Positions 32,753 through 43,234 of a DNA stretch of 64,000 bases are shown piece after piece. Below the pieces are notes generated by a model. The model was not told the DNA's origin. It ran no database searches and saw only the letters and a list, made by a program, of their open reading frames with translations. The DNA is from Linnemannia hyalina (Eukaryota > Mortierellomycota > Mortierellomycetes > Mortierellales > Mortierellaceae), in NCBI GenBank assembly GCA_019671135.1, contig JAHRHY010000003.1, positions 1,860,001 through 1,924,000 on the forward strand, given 5' to 3'. The first letter of the stretch is position 1; each line of letters starts with the position of its first letter. The position numbers and the translations under genes were made by a program.

Positions 32753-35342
32753 TTAGTCCGCCTCCTCCACAGCCTTGCGCTTCGACAACCGGGTTGGACT
32801 TGGCGGGGGCTGAGTGTCATCGATCGCCTTGCGCTTCCTGGACTGCCGAGGTTGACTTGACTTGGGCTTGGCATCGGTGTTGGGTGAGGTACTTTTGCTA
32901 CTTCCAGCTCCGTCTGCGCTGCTACTGAGGTCCTCCTTCCAAGGATATCGGCCCTGTGCATCGACTGGTTGGAGGTAGTCGGGTCTCTGTTGGCCCAGAA
33001 GGTGGCCGCGAACCACATTGGCCATGTTGTGTGCCGCCATCTCATCCCTGTGGAAGTACATACTACAGGTCTTGCAGAACAATCTCCGGATCGTAACCTG
33101 CGCCACGAAGGCCTGGCAGCGAGGGCACTTCTTCGAGGAATAGTATTCATTGATACCGACAACGATGTATCCAAGCGAACGGGCCCAAAAAGACATAATG
33201 GTGATATGTTCGGCAAGTTAATAAATGAAATGTGCCCGCCCCTAAAAGACAACGCCGATGTTATGAAACACCTACCAGGCACACAAAGAAAGCGAAGAAC
33301 GTTCCGTGAAGAGATGTTAATCTTGACTGGCTCGCAAATCGCCCTAACCCAATGCCGATAACGGCCATAGTGCTTTCGTTTCTCTTTGCACCGACCGAAC
33401 CTCCAATCATACTCAGCAGTCGATCCGCAATTGTCCGGAACTCCTCCTCTCGAGCGCGGCTGGCATCGAAATTGTGGCGGTGGTATCGCATGTTGTTGCC
33501 ATTGTAGAATTCGTTCAACTGGTCCTCCGCCCTTTGGATCTCCTCCACGTAATCCATGATACTCGCATCGTCACCTCGGAGAGGGGGCAAATTCGACTCG
33601 ATTTCTTCAACCGACTCGGTGGCGCCTGCAGGGACAATCCGCTTCTGCTCCTCTGTCCATCGCCGGAATTTGAAAGATGGTTGAGAGACTGCCTTTTGTT
33701 TTACCGATAGGTTATAGAAAACCTGAGACTGAGGGCTGGTTAATGTGGTCACGGCGGCCAGAGTCGAGGTGGTTGGTATGTCCATGGCAGTCGAGGCGGC
33801 ATGGTTCTTTCCCTTGCTAGTATCGTTCGAGCGTGTTGAATCCGGCAATGAGGCGTAGGCACCCACGACACAGGCTTGACCCAAGTCCAGACACAGAATC
33901 TTGATCAGATCGGGCGCACAATTCGGCCACAACTGTGCAACGTCCTCCTTGGTCCGAACAATGTTGCGAATCTCCGTCAGGTAATAGTCCAATCCGCCCA
34001 CTGTAGTCGTCAAGCGAGGCGGCAGACGATCTTCTGGTAATCTCCTAAACCGGACCGCTTGCAGTTCCCTCAACTTGAAAGCGGCCAGTTGAATACTGAA
34101 ACCATTCGTCCGAATGGAACCGCGGAGCACATACCCTTTCGTGGCATATGTTCTAGGGTCGAACGCTGGCTGGCGGATGGTGAGGAGATGGGCTTTGATT
34201 TCCGAAATGGTCATCAACTTGACAGCGGCTCGATATCCTACTTTGCCCTTCTGTCGACTTGTTAGATCAACAGGGGCAACATCGGAAAGAGGGCTCTTGA
34301 TCACGAAGCCTGGCTCTCGGTCGCGCAACCAGATATCCGTCACATCCGTCAATGCCAGACAGCCAGGGAACACGGGCGTTACCAACTCCAGAATCTTGAC
34401 CTTGAGGGTGGGTCTCTTCCAGAACAATGTGATAATCTCTTTTTCTGAAAAGGACACAAATCCATCTTTGCTAGCGGACATAGGGATAATCCGGCGCGAG
34501 TTTCCGCTCATTCTGTTGAAGACCAGAAAATTCTCCACTGCTGTCATCTCTTTGCGAATCTCCAGGTCACATCCTACCAACGAGCCCTCAACCTTGTCCT
34601 TTCGTCTCTTCAGCTATGATAAAAAAAGGTGAAGATATTAAACACATAGTATTAAAAACTTGCTTTCAGAACGTTACATACAAACTATGTTTTCAAAGAC
34701 AATATGATCTACTCGTACCTGCTCTTGTATCTCACGCGTTCCGTTGCTGTACATCTTCTTGAGTTCAACCGTCAGCTGGGAAGATACAGATCGCACAAGT
34801 TCGGTGGGCGGAAATGCTGTATTCTCGCGCAAAGCAGATCTCTCGCGCAAAGGAGACTGCCGCAAACGATCAAACAAGCCCATTCCCTGGAGTCGCTGAA
34901 TGAATCCATTGACGGATCGGCCGACACCTTGTTCGCGTGGATAGTTACCAGAGTATAGAAAGCGCAAGAACCCGTTCAGAAACTGCTGCTGGCGATCCTT
35001 TTTGGCGTCGTCGTCATCGTCCGAATTGATGTGTGCAATGTTGTCACTATTGTTGGACTCCTCAGGTACGATCCTTGGGCAGAGAAGATCTAGATACTCG
35101 CGATCGGCAGGAATGAGATCACCGACGGCCATCCTCTCAACATACATCACTACAATCCTCTGTGCCCGCCTCTTGACCCCATATGCCTCATGAACCGCGT
35201 CCTGCAAACAAGTAAAGGCCTCCTTGGCAACGGCGACATCGTCCTTCAATGCACTTTTGACGTTTTTAGACAGCGTTCCAACACGGAGCAATGCCGGTGG
35301 GTGTTCCCACCCAAGTGCCTGGACGACCTGTTTTTTGTCCAT
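32753..35342 (-). CDS. Fanzor (eukaryotic TnpB-like RNA-guided nuclease)
   Basis: Three coding blocks are read: 35342-34719 (208 codons), 34613-33276 (446 codons, joined by a good GT-AG intron in phase 0) and about 33196-32753 (147 codons). Block 1 starts MDKKQVVQALGWEHPP and is helical. Block 2 ends with the first RuvC segment, CLDLGQACVVGAYA (Asp codon 33887-33885), and GIGLGRFASQSRLTSLH. Block 3 holds NEYYSSKKCPRC (Glu codon 33148-33146), the second zinc pair FCKTC, and HRDEMAAHNMANV (Asp codon 33046-33044). The Glu lies 34 residues before the last Asp, as in Fanzors with a relocated catalytic Glu. A Lys/Ser-rich tail follows. The total is near 800 aa, within the Fanzor1 range. The block 2/3 join changes frame and lacks a clean acceptor, so the copy may be inactive. 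No transposase of its own is seen. Confidence 0.85.
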
Positions 35343-35543
35343 CCTGGCCCACCCTTGCAAGCGGATCCCAATCTGGTGGCGATTCAAACTGCCTGGAGTG
35401 CCAATAGTGCAGCCAATCAGGCCGCCTGGAATACGTATAATGCGACTCATCAAGCTGCTTGGATCTCTTATCAGGAGTCACAGCGTGCAAGTTGTGCTGC
35501 ATACTGCGAAGCTTTGGCAGTGTGGGAACAACTGAAGAAGTAA
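35190..35543 (+). other. Open frame antisense to Fanzor 5' end with QAAW repeats
   Basis: A 117-codon plus-strand frame overlaps the opposite strand of the Fanzor N-terminus. Its second half reads as a short imperfect repeat with QTAW, QAAWNTY and QAAWISY spaced about 11-12 residues apart. That composition looks coding and lies upstream of the Fanzor start. I know no family for it; it may be a 3' fragment of another gene or element. The part that overlaps Fanzor is probably just its shadow. Confidence 0.3.
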
Positions 35544-35596
35544 CCGGGAAAATAGAGTAGGACTAGGTAGCACGATTATTGAAAGCAAGCGAAGGC

Positions 35597-37436
35597 TTAG
35601 TTTTTGTTGCGTTTTGATTTCCGCACGCCTTGATTCTGAGATGAAGAGGAAATGTGGGAGGGCATGACACCATCGGTAGCCAGCCTTTTTCTTTTGTTCG
35701 ACGTGCCCTTATTTTTGTTATTGTCTTGTCTCTCGTGGGACACATTGTCCAGGACATATGGAGGAAGCAATTGCTTTCTCTGCTGACGCCAATAGTTACG
35801 TACTATTTGGATATCGTCAAAGTTTGTAAACGGAATCCAGCTATTGTGTTCATGACCATACCTTTTCCAACGCACATAGTAGTGGACATATGAGGATTTT
35901 TCTCGTCTTGTGTATGATCGAGAATGGCTTCAACGTCATACGATTCTATTATAGCGGTTGATTCTGAACTCTTTTCCTCACTGGTTGTGGGGAGCTGTGA
36001 ACTATGTCTTCCATAATACTTCAATTGAGAAGGAGCATAGCGACGTGAAAGTGGTGAACCTGTGCCATCAAGCAAGATATATGAATTATCATGATATCTA
36101 TCACCAATCATGAAAGGACCTTTAAGCTTTGGAGCCGTAGTTCCTTCGGTGCGTTCATCTCTTGCCATGACCATGGTACCATTCTCATAATTAACAAGCT
36201 TGTGTGTCTTGTTGAACCTGGCTACCATTTTGTCTTGCCTTTCCTTGCTCTTTTCCGATATCGCTGGATAAACCAACTGAGTCAGGTATCGTAGCCTTGT
36301 TTCAAGATCTTCGTCGGTAACAGATTGCTTTCCGTGCCACTGTGATCACTTGGGCGATGGAAAGGACGACCAAGAAACAGGCTGAATGGCGAAGAGTTAT
36401 GGAGACTCGACACACGTGCATTGATCTGCAGCTGTACAGCTGGCAGATGTCGATCCCAATCCGTAGGGTTTTCTTGCGCCATTTTTCTCAGCATGTTTTT
36501 GACGTTCTGAACGGATCTTCCGGCAACACCATTGGAGCGAGGATGATAAGGAGTGCAGAGGTGATGTTCTACTTTCAATTTTGATAGGACTTCCTGGAGT
36601 AGTTTGTTTGAAAACTATCCACCATTATCACTTTGAATAATTTTAGGAAAGCCTATGAAGCAGAACAGATCAAAAAGATGACGAGCTATACCAGCAGCAG
36701 TCTTGTCTTTTATTGCATGGAGGAATACGAAGCGAGTGCATACGTCTACGACGATAAGAATATGCACGTCGTCTCTGTTGGAAGGTTCCAAATCAACGGC
36801 CAGATCAATAGCTAGATGCTCTCCAGGCATGGTTGCATAAATAGCTCGCATGGGATGATAACCCTTTTTAGCAATATTGACCCTTTGGCAAGTGATGCAG
36901 GTTTTAACATATTCACAGCAATCCTTTTGCATGTTGTTCCATTTGATGCCGCGTTCATACAATTCCTGAATCATGGCATGATGACCATTGCGACCGAATG
37001 CGTGAACTTCTGTAAGTAGTTCTTCCCTTTCTTCAGGAGAGGGCATGAAATATTCGGTGTCATCCATCATGTTTTGGACGAAAGAAGCATTGGATTGTGC
37101 CTGTAAGACTCTTTGTGGTAAATTAGAGCTGCCCATAGAGGGCGACGATTGCAATTGTTCATTCGAATGAGAAACACTCATAATATTAGAAGAGTTTTTT
37201 GTTACTCTTGTATGTTGACTGGTCCTGCTTTGAGTCACTTGTTTATGATGATCATCCTTTAGAACACTCTCGGGAACTGCTCGAGAAAGAGTGTCAGGAA
37301 TAATATTGAGGAGGCCTGGACGATAGACAATGTTGATCGTGAACCGCAAAAAGGTCTTCTTCCACTCAGCCAATTTCTGATTGGAGAAGGATTTTTGACT
37401 GGTAAGAAAAGTCAACGGTTTGGAGGCCGTCCACAT
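35597..37436 (-). pseudogene. Ty3/gypsy chromovirus remnant: RNase H end, integrase, chromodomain
   Basis: On the minus strand the order is that of a chromovirus pol 3' end. The tail of RNase H (SKPLTFLTSQKSFSNQ, VYRPGLLNIIPDTLSR) comes first, at about 37436-37270. An H2C2 integrase finger follows (NGHHAMIQELYERG, CCEYVKTCITCQ), then the integrase core with LIVVDVCTRF and SDNGG, and a C-terminal chromodomain (VEAILDH, RWKRYGHEHNSW). It is dead. A TAG follows SDNGG at 36617-36615. NGVAGRSVQ has Gly where the catalytic Glu of the DDE triad belongs. One-base frameshifts are seen near 36297 and near 35893 inside the chromodomain. Reverse transcriptase, protease, gag and LTRs are not visible; the element is cut at the palindrome at 37422. 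Some third-position bias remains. Confidence 0.85.
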
Positions 37437-37909
37437 CCCTATAGTTTAACATGAACTGCAATGCAGACATAACCTATTGGGTCTTACCATAGTACTAGCA
37501 TATATAGCAATACCCATATACTGTTGTTGATGAATGGAAGTTGTATGAACTATCATCCCAATCTACCCCAAATCAACGCCCTTTAGTAGATGTAGACGAG
37601 TCATCTCCATTAGCCACAAATAAGTTTCGGAAAGAAAAGTTGCCTGTTGAACGCGCGTGAACTGTGTAAAGTCAGCGCGGATTTCAGGCAACTTTTCTTT
37701 CCGAAACTTATTTGTGGCTAATGGAGATGACTCGTCTACATCTACTAAAGGGCGTTGATTTGGGGTAGATTGGGATGATAGTTCATACAACTTCCATTCA
37801 TCAACAACAGTATATGGGTATTGCTATATATGCTAGTACTATGGTAAGACCCAATAGGTTATGTCTGCATTGCAGTTCATGTTAAACTATAGGGATGTGG
37901 ACGGCCTCC
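37422..37909. repeat. Perfect 225-bp inverted repeat with 38-nt spacer
   Basis: The left arm, 37422-37646, and the right arm, 37685-37909, are exact reverse complements by eye over all 225 positions, with no indel. The spacer is 37647-37684 and is itself partly self-complementary (GCGCG...CGCGC). The left end overlaps the first codons of the chromovirus remnant; the right end abuts sequence leading into the FAD monooxygenase C-terminal remnant. The arms carry no recognised domain. Confidence 0.95.
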
Positions 37910-38009
37910 TAAGGTATGGGAGATGACCTGAATACTAGATGAGGAGGTTTTCATGGTTAAACGAATGGGATATTCACTCTCAATCTGTGATGGTTCATAT
38001 TCCAATTAG

Positions 38010-38480
38010 TTGCTACCTAGTTCAGGACATGGGGCGGTGGCATCTATGCAGGATGCAGTTGTGCTTGCTAGCTGCTTGTATGACTTGACTTCGCTCACAT
38101 CCGAGGGCATCCAAGAGGCGTTCCAGGCATACCGCAAGAGCAATTACTCCATGTCAAGGAGCAATACGAAGCGAGCCAGATCAACGCAAAGTTGATCTAT
38201 GGCCAGGTACAAAAATTAAAACGGCTTACTATTGCGCAACCTTCCCTTCCCCCTTCACGTTCAATGGCTCGAATTTAACCATTCATTTTTTTGTGCTTAT
38301 GAGTAGACGCTTCTGGAGAGATGTGCGAGGTACCTGATTTTCAACTATATGCCGTTGTCAATCCAGGCCAAGGCGTCGAGCAAAGGGATGGCCTATAGAC
38401 CTCAGGTCTTGTTCCTGCCTCTTGTCCCCAGGCTTGGGACTGGTTATGAAGAGTCACTGAAGGGCACCATTGCCGTGTGA
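38010..38480 (+). pseudogene. FAD-dependent monooxygenase, C-terminal remnant (copy 2)
   Basis: The exon at 38010-38206 starts after an intact acceptor (AATTAG) with LLPSSGHGAVASMQDAVVLA. The last exon, 38307-38480, gives TLLERCARYLIFNYMPLS through KGTIAV and a TGA stop. They match exons 6 and 7 of the minus-strand copy (21519-21322 and 21168-20947). This exon 6 is 197 nt against 198, and the frame breaks after the AYRKSNY codons, resuming as VKEQYEASQINAKLIYGQ, so a one-base deletion is present. It is on the same strand as the N-terminal remnant at 24176-24601 and probably belongs to the same former gene, now split by the transposon island with exons 3-5 lost. An independent fragment of another copy is the alternative. 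Confidence 0.85.
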
Positions 38481-38670
38481 AAAGTTTAAAGCGAGCTAAT
38501 TGATCAACTGAATTTTATGAAATAAATTGGGTCAACAAAGCCACCACAGCACCAGTCGTGTCTCAGTTGGAGCTGAGTTCGACGACGACCTAGGCCCTTT
38601 TTTGTGCTGGTTCGCTCTTTCGTAAATTCATTTCATTCCTTACCCGAAAACAAGGAGACATCCATCAACC

Positions 38671-41482
38671 ATGAAGCAAAGGAAACGCCCCGCCCCCGTC
38701 CTGGGTTCATCCAACGGAAACGAAAGTAACAACAGCAACGGACAAGGACCAGACTCTGCATCTGCATTCTCCTCCTCAACAGCCTTCCACACATCCACAT
38801 CAACTTCCTCTTCTTCCACCTCTTCAACCGCCCCGTCATCCAAGACCACCGTCAAAAACGACACCACCACAACTACGACTACAACAAAGTCCAAGACAAG
38901 CTCCAACAAGGCAGATGCCAAGGCGGGACAGAAGCCGGCAGCGGTCCACTCGCAGACCATGCTCCTCGAACTTCTTGTGACCGTCACCCGCTCTTCCTTG
39001 GTGATTGTCACGCCCTTGGTCGCGGGGATGATCCTCCGCGTGGCGCCCACTATGATGGAACCTATCTACGGGAGCATCTTTATCGAGGAGGGCTTCCTTG
39101 AGTATTCTCTCGCTTCTGTCATTGTAGGTGTCGTGCTGGCCATGATCTACACCTTCCTTCTCAACAAACGTGCAGCCTCCGCCACCGCCGTTCCTTCAAC
39201 TTCAATAGCCGCAGGAAACACGCATTTGACCGTGGAGGATCGATTGGCTGCCGAAGCGACCACTGCAGGACTTCGTAAGGATGCAGGACTTCGAAGAGGT
39301 ATTGTGTCCAGTCTGGATCTGTGTGGACTGGTCCTTGCGAGCGCGTTCCTGACGACTCACGTTATGTTCAAGCACAGCGGAGAGTTTGGACCCTGGAGGG
39401 GTCCTCACTTGACCCAGTTCGTCCTTGCATACCCGCTCCTGGCGCTTTTGGGGTTCGCCAATACTCTGGCCTGTGTCCTGCGGTCGTATGAGCGTGTCCA
39501 CATCAGGACATGGATCAGTTGCGTTTTGATCCAGGTCGGTGCGATCCTGGGACTGACACTGGTGGTCTTCCAGATGGCACCTCAGGGGCAGAGCTGCCCC
39601 CGCGTCTATTCCTCTGCCATCTTGGTTGCAGTCATCTCCAGTCTCCACAAGTGTAAGTCTCTTCCTCAATTGTGCTCTCAAAAAGAAATAATAATTTTGA
39701 TTGTGATTTCCCCTGTCCTTATCCACTTTCTAATCTATCATTTGATCGCTGTTGTCTTTATCCGTAGTGCTGGCATTTATCCACGGTGAAGTCGCCCTTC
39801 CAGATGAACGCCTTGAGAGCAGCAGGAGAAAGCCCCAGACGGCGTCTAGCCGAGCATCGCTGGCGGTGAGCTTTATCCCTCTGGTACTGGTTCTAGCCCT
39901 GACGGCTCAGAATGTGACCCGCAACCCTCAATGCCAGGCATCGGTCGTCAAGGCGCACAACGCAGTCAATGGCAATTACACCATCCTGGCAAGAAACGAG
40001 AGTGTCACTGGATGGATCAGCGTTGTCGATGAGAATATCAGTAGGAGGAATGATCTTCATATCCGTGTGATGCGTGCTGGACACTCACTTATCGGAGGCA
40101 TGTATGCCGAGACTGGAGACTCCATCTTTGGAAGCTTTTATATCCCCGAAGGTAATAACCAACCGAGGCGCAATCATACACAGGAGAACAATGGACAATG
40201 GAACAGGCAGTAGATGACTACTGCGACACGTCAACTGACAACATGATTAATGACTCTGTGTTTACGCCTAAAACTACAGCTGTTCGTCTGATCAAGAACC
40301 GTGAGAAAGGCCACCAAGAGACCGTTCTGCAAATGTAAGTGATCGATTTGTTTTTATTTTGTTTTGTTTTGTTTTCTAAGCACCGATAGCGTTGTTTGCA
40401 ACAACGAAGGAGAAAAAAACTCGTTTGCCCGCACTGAAGATATCCGATTGGAAAAAAAAACACACAAAACAGAACCTGACCAGCTGACCTGTGTTTTTCT
40501 TTGGTTTCCCCAATATATTATTATTTTACTTCTCGCTGGGACAACATTTTGCTCACTCTCCTCACCTCACCCATCAACTAGTGGCCTTGGAGTGGGAATC
40601 GCCTCAGGGTCGTTAATCCAGCACGGCTTATTGGTGGATATTGTGGAGATCGACCCTGCGGTTGTCGACTATGCGACCGAGTACTTTGACTGGCCTGCAC
40701 CCCACGAAAAGTTTATCCAGGATGGCCGACAGTTCATCAGGAACGCGCCTGAGGGCAAATACGACTATGTGATTCACGATGTCTTCACAGGCGGCGGCGT
40801 CCCACCCTCGCTGTTCTCCCTTGAGGCATTGCATGATATTCAGCGGATTATGAAACCCGATGGCGTGCTGGCCATGGTAAGATGACTCGTTTTATTTTGG
40901 GGAGGCTGTTGAGGAAACGCGTTGCGTATGCCATTATTGTCACCTTTTCTTTCCTTGGTCCACTTCCTGTCTTAGGTTGCTAAGGATTTATTAATTCGGG
41001 TTTCTTTCTGTACTTGTTCAATTATTTAGAACATGGTGGGTTCAGAGCATCCGATCAAGGCTCAAGCCCTCAACTCGGTCCGGCGCACCCTCCACACAGC
41101 ATTCAAGCATGTCGTTGCCTTTAAAGAGTCTCCCGATGACGACGATGACTACCAAAACATTGTCTTTTTTGCCGCGCAGTTCCCCATTGAATTCGACCAA
41201 TACGAGCCTCCACCATTCCCCACTCAGGAAGAGATGGATTTCTGGAAGAAGCAACATCAAGAAGGTGGACATAATGGTCATGCCCTCCGACCGAGTGATA
41301 TGCGAGACTGGATCTTGAGCTCATTCCAAGATTGGCCGTTGAAGACACCGTATGACCCGTCGAAGGGAGAGCTGATTCTGGATAGGAATAATACGTTGAA
41401 TGGGATGCAGCGTTTGGGGGCCGAGGATCATTGGCATGCGATGCGTTCACTGCTGCCTCTTGATTTTTGGATTAATTACTAA
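38671..41482 (+). CDS. Membrane protein with spermidine-synthase-like domain
   Basis: Five exons, 38671-39652, 39768-40151, 40280-40334, 40582-40876 and 41030-41482, join in frame to 722 aa. Residues 1-90 are a Ser/Thr/Lys-rich disordered head with a poly-Thr tract. Several hydrophobic helices follow (about 95-390). The C-terminal half is a Rossmann methyltransferase-like domain of the spermidine synthase superfamily, with GLGVGIASGSL (SAM-type glycine loop), VDIVEIDPAVVDYA and DYVIHDVFTGGGVP. The fold binds decarboxylated or ordinary S-adenosylmethionine. Fusion to a membrane domain suggests it is not the cytosolic housekeeping spermidine synthase, and its substrate is unknown. The frame is clean although it starts about 200 nt from the broken FAD monooxygenase. 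Confidence 0.85.
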
Positions 41483-42043
41483 GATTTTTTTTTGGGGGGG
41501 TGGATACTAGATAGATACTATTTCTACGAAATAGGGTTGCGTAGATTCATTTTAAACAAAGAAAGATGATATGTAACAACACTCAAGGTTTAAAACACAG
41601 AAACAAAAGACGCGTACACAGATTGCGTGTTTTCGATCGAATCGAAGGGAGGACTCGTCAGCAAGGAGTGGATCCCGACAATAGGTCCATTTGTCTAAAT
41701 GTACTCTACACGTGACTTGCACCACTTCGCCCACCTGGACAGCGATCGGACGGGAAAAAAAAAGTGATCGTGGAAGGTGAGCACACACGAACACACTGAC
41801 ACACAAGGGGCGGTGAGCTCGCCACTCTTTTTTTTTTTTTTGTATTTTAATCCTCTGCTTGTGCCTGTGGACTTTTGTCTGTTGGATGATTTTGCACAAC
41901 TTGTCGCCATTTTTGTTGATTGCTTTTCTTTTTTTCTTTTGTTGCTCTATCGCTCTCTTCTTTTCTCTTCTACCATCTCCCTTCTTTCTCTCATCGATCA
42001 TTCTTCTCCACTCCCCATTCTCCACTCTCCCCACTCAAACAAA
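41483..42043. other. Intergenic region before ubiquilin gene
   Basis: No gene seen. Pyrimidine-rich sequence from about 41920 is the probable ubiquilin leader. Confidence 0.65.
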
Positions 42044-43234
42044 ATGACCTCCTCCTCCTCCTCCTCTCCTCCTTCCACCACCTCTCCATCGCCCTCGCCC
42101 GCTACAATCTCTCCACTCATAACCCTAAATGTTCGCGCATCAAAAGATAACATCTACCCTATCACCCTCTCCCTCACAGACACGGTCCTCCATCTCAAGG
42201 AGCGAGTCGCATTGGCCTCAAACACTGCCTCGGACAGAATGCGACTCGTCTTTTCCGGCAGGGTCCTCAAAGATACCCATTCCATCGAGAGCTGTAACCT
42301 GACCCATGGGAATGTTGTTCATATGGTCCGGAGTCCAGCAGCAACAAAAACAACGACAGCAATGGCAGCAGCGAGCGCAGCTGTAGGCGCGCAGAGACCT
42401 ATACCCTTCAGCAGCTCACCTGCATTCTCTGTAGCAGCCCCTTTTGCTATCCCAGATAGTCGGCAACAACCTGCAGGTACAGTCATCAGCTTTCGCGATT
42501 GTGAGTTATTTCACTTGTGAAAAAGGAAGAGGACGGGCGTCTAAATCATTTAAACCAACCTCTTCAATTCTTGGTTTTCATTAATAGGCACGTTTGGCAC
42601 CCGGACTGGATTTACTTCAACAACACCAACAACACCAAACCCAACAGCAGCACATCCGACGAACGCGCAAACAGGATTTGGATATGGAGTTGGCAATGGA
42701 CAACGAGGTCAGGGAATGGAGGGGGCGGATGTGATGAGCCAGATGATGCAGGACCCCACGTTTGCACAGTTCATGTCGTCGATGCTGCAGAACCCTCAGA
42801 TCCTTGAATCGATGGTGGCGACCAATCCGATGTTGCAGGCCATGCTGGGACCTGATATGCGACACATTCTGCGGTCACCCCAGTTCCAACAAATGGTTGC
42901 TAGCCCTGATGCGTTAAGTCAGGTTGCTCAGATGAGCACCCAAATGAACAGCAGCGGCAGCAATGTAGGCGCGCGTCCGACCAGTCCTATTAACGCCACG
43001 GCAGCATCGCTACCAACAACAGTGCCATCACCAACAATGATGCCACATGGAATGGCAGGAATGCGGTTGCCGTCGTCGCTGATTGCGGCGAATGCGCCGG
43101 AGAAGCGGTTCCAGGTACAGCTGCAACAGTTGAGTGAAATGGGGTTCTGGGATCCAACCAAGAACATGAGAGCACTTCAGGTCACTGGAGGGGATGTCAA
43201 TAGCGCCATTGAAATTCTGTGTTCAGGGGTTTGA
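42044..43234 (+). CDS. DSK2: Ubiquilin, UBL-STI1-UBA proteasome shuttle factor
   Basis: Dsk2/ubiquilin carries polyubiquitinated proteins to the proteasome. Two exons, 42044-42500 and 42588-43234, join in frame to 367 aa. After a Ser/Pro-rich head comes the ubiquitin-like domain (about residues 26-98), with LITLNVRASKDNIYPI and RLVFSGRVLKD. The middle has an STI1-type methionine-rich repeat, VMSQMMQDPTFAQFMSSMLQ and NPMLQAMLGPDMRHILRSPQ. The UBA domain is at the C-terminus (about 323-367), with QLSEMGFWDPTKNMRAL and GDVNSAIEIL. All three parts and their order are diagnostic. The ATG at 42044 was chosen because it directly precedes the Ser-rich head and follows a pyrimidine-rich leader; an in-frame open stretch extends further upstream but is low-complexity. 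Confidence 0.95.

Noticed and set aside
32737..33282. 181-codon minus frame beginning MPGRCFITSALSF
   Set aside because: It is the third frame over the Fanzor zinc-ribbon region. The ribbon motifs are in a different frame, so this is a shadow.
37563..37790. 75-codon frame across the palindrome centre
   Set aside because: It reads through both arms and the spacer of the inverted repeat, so its open state follows from the symmetry and carries no domain.
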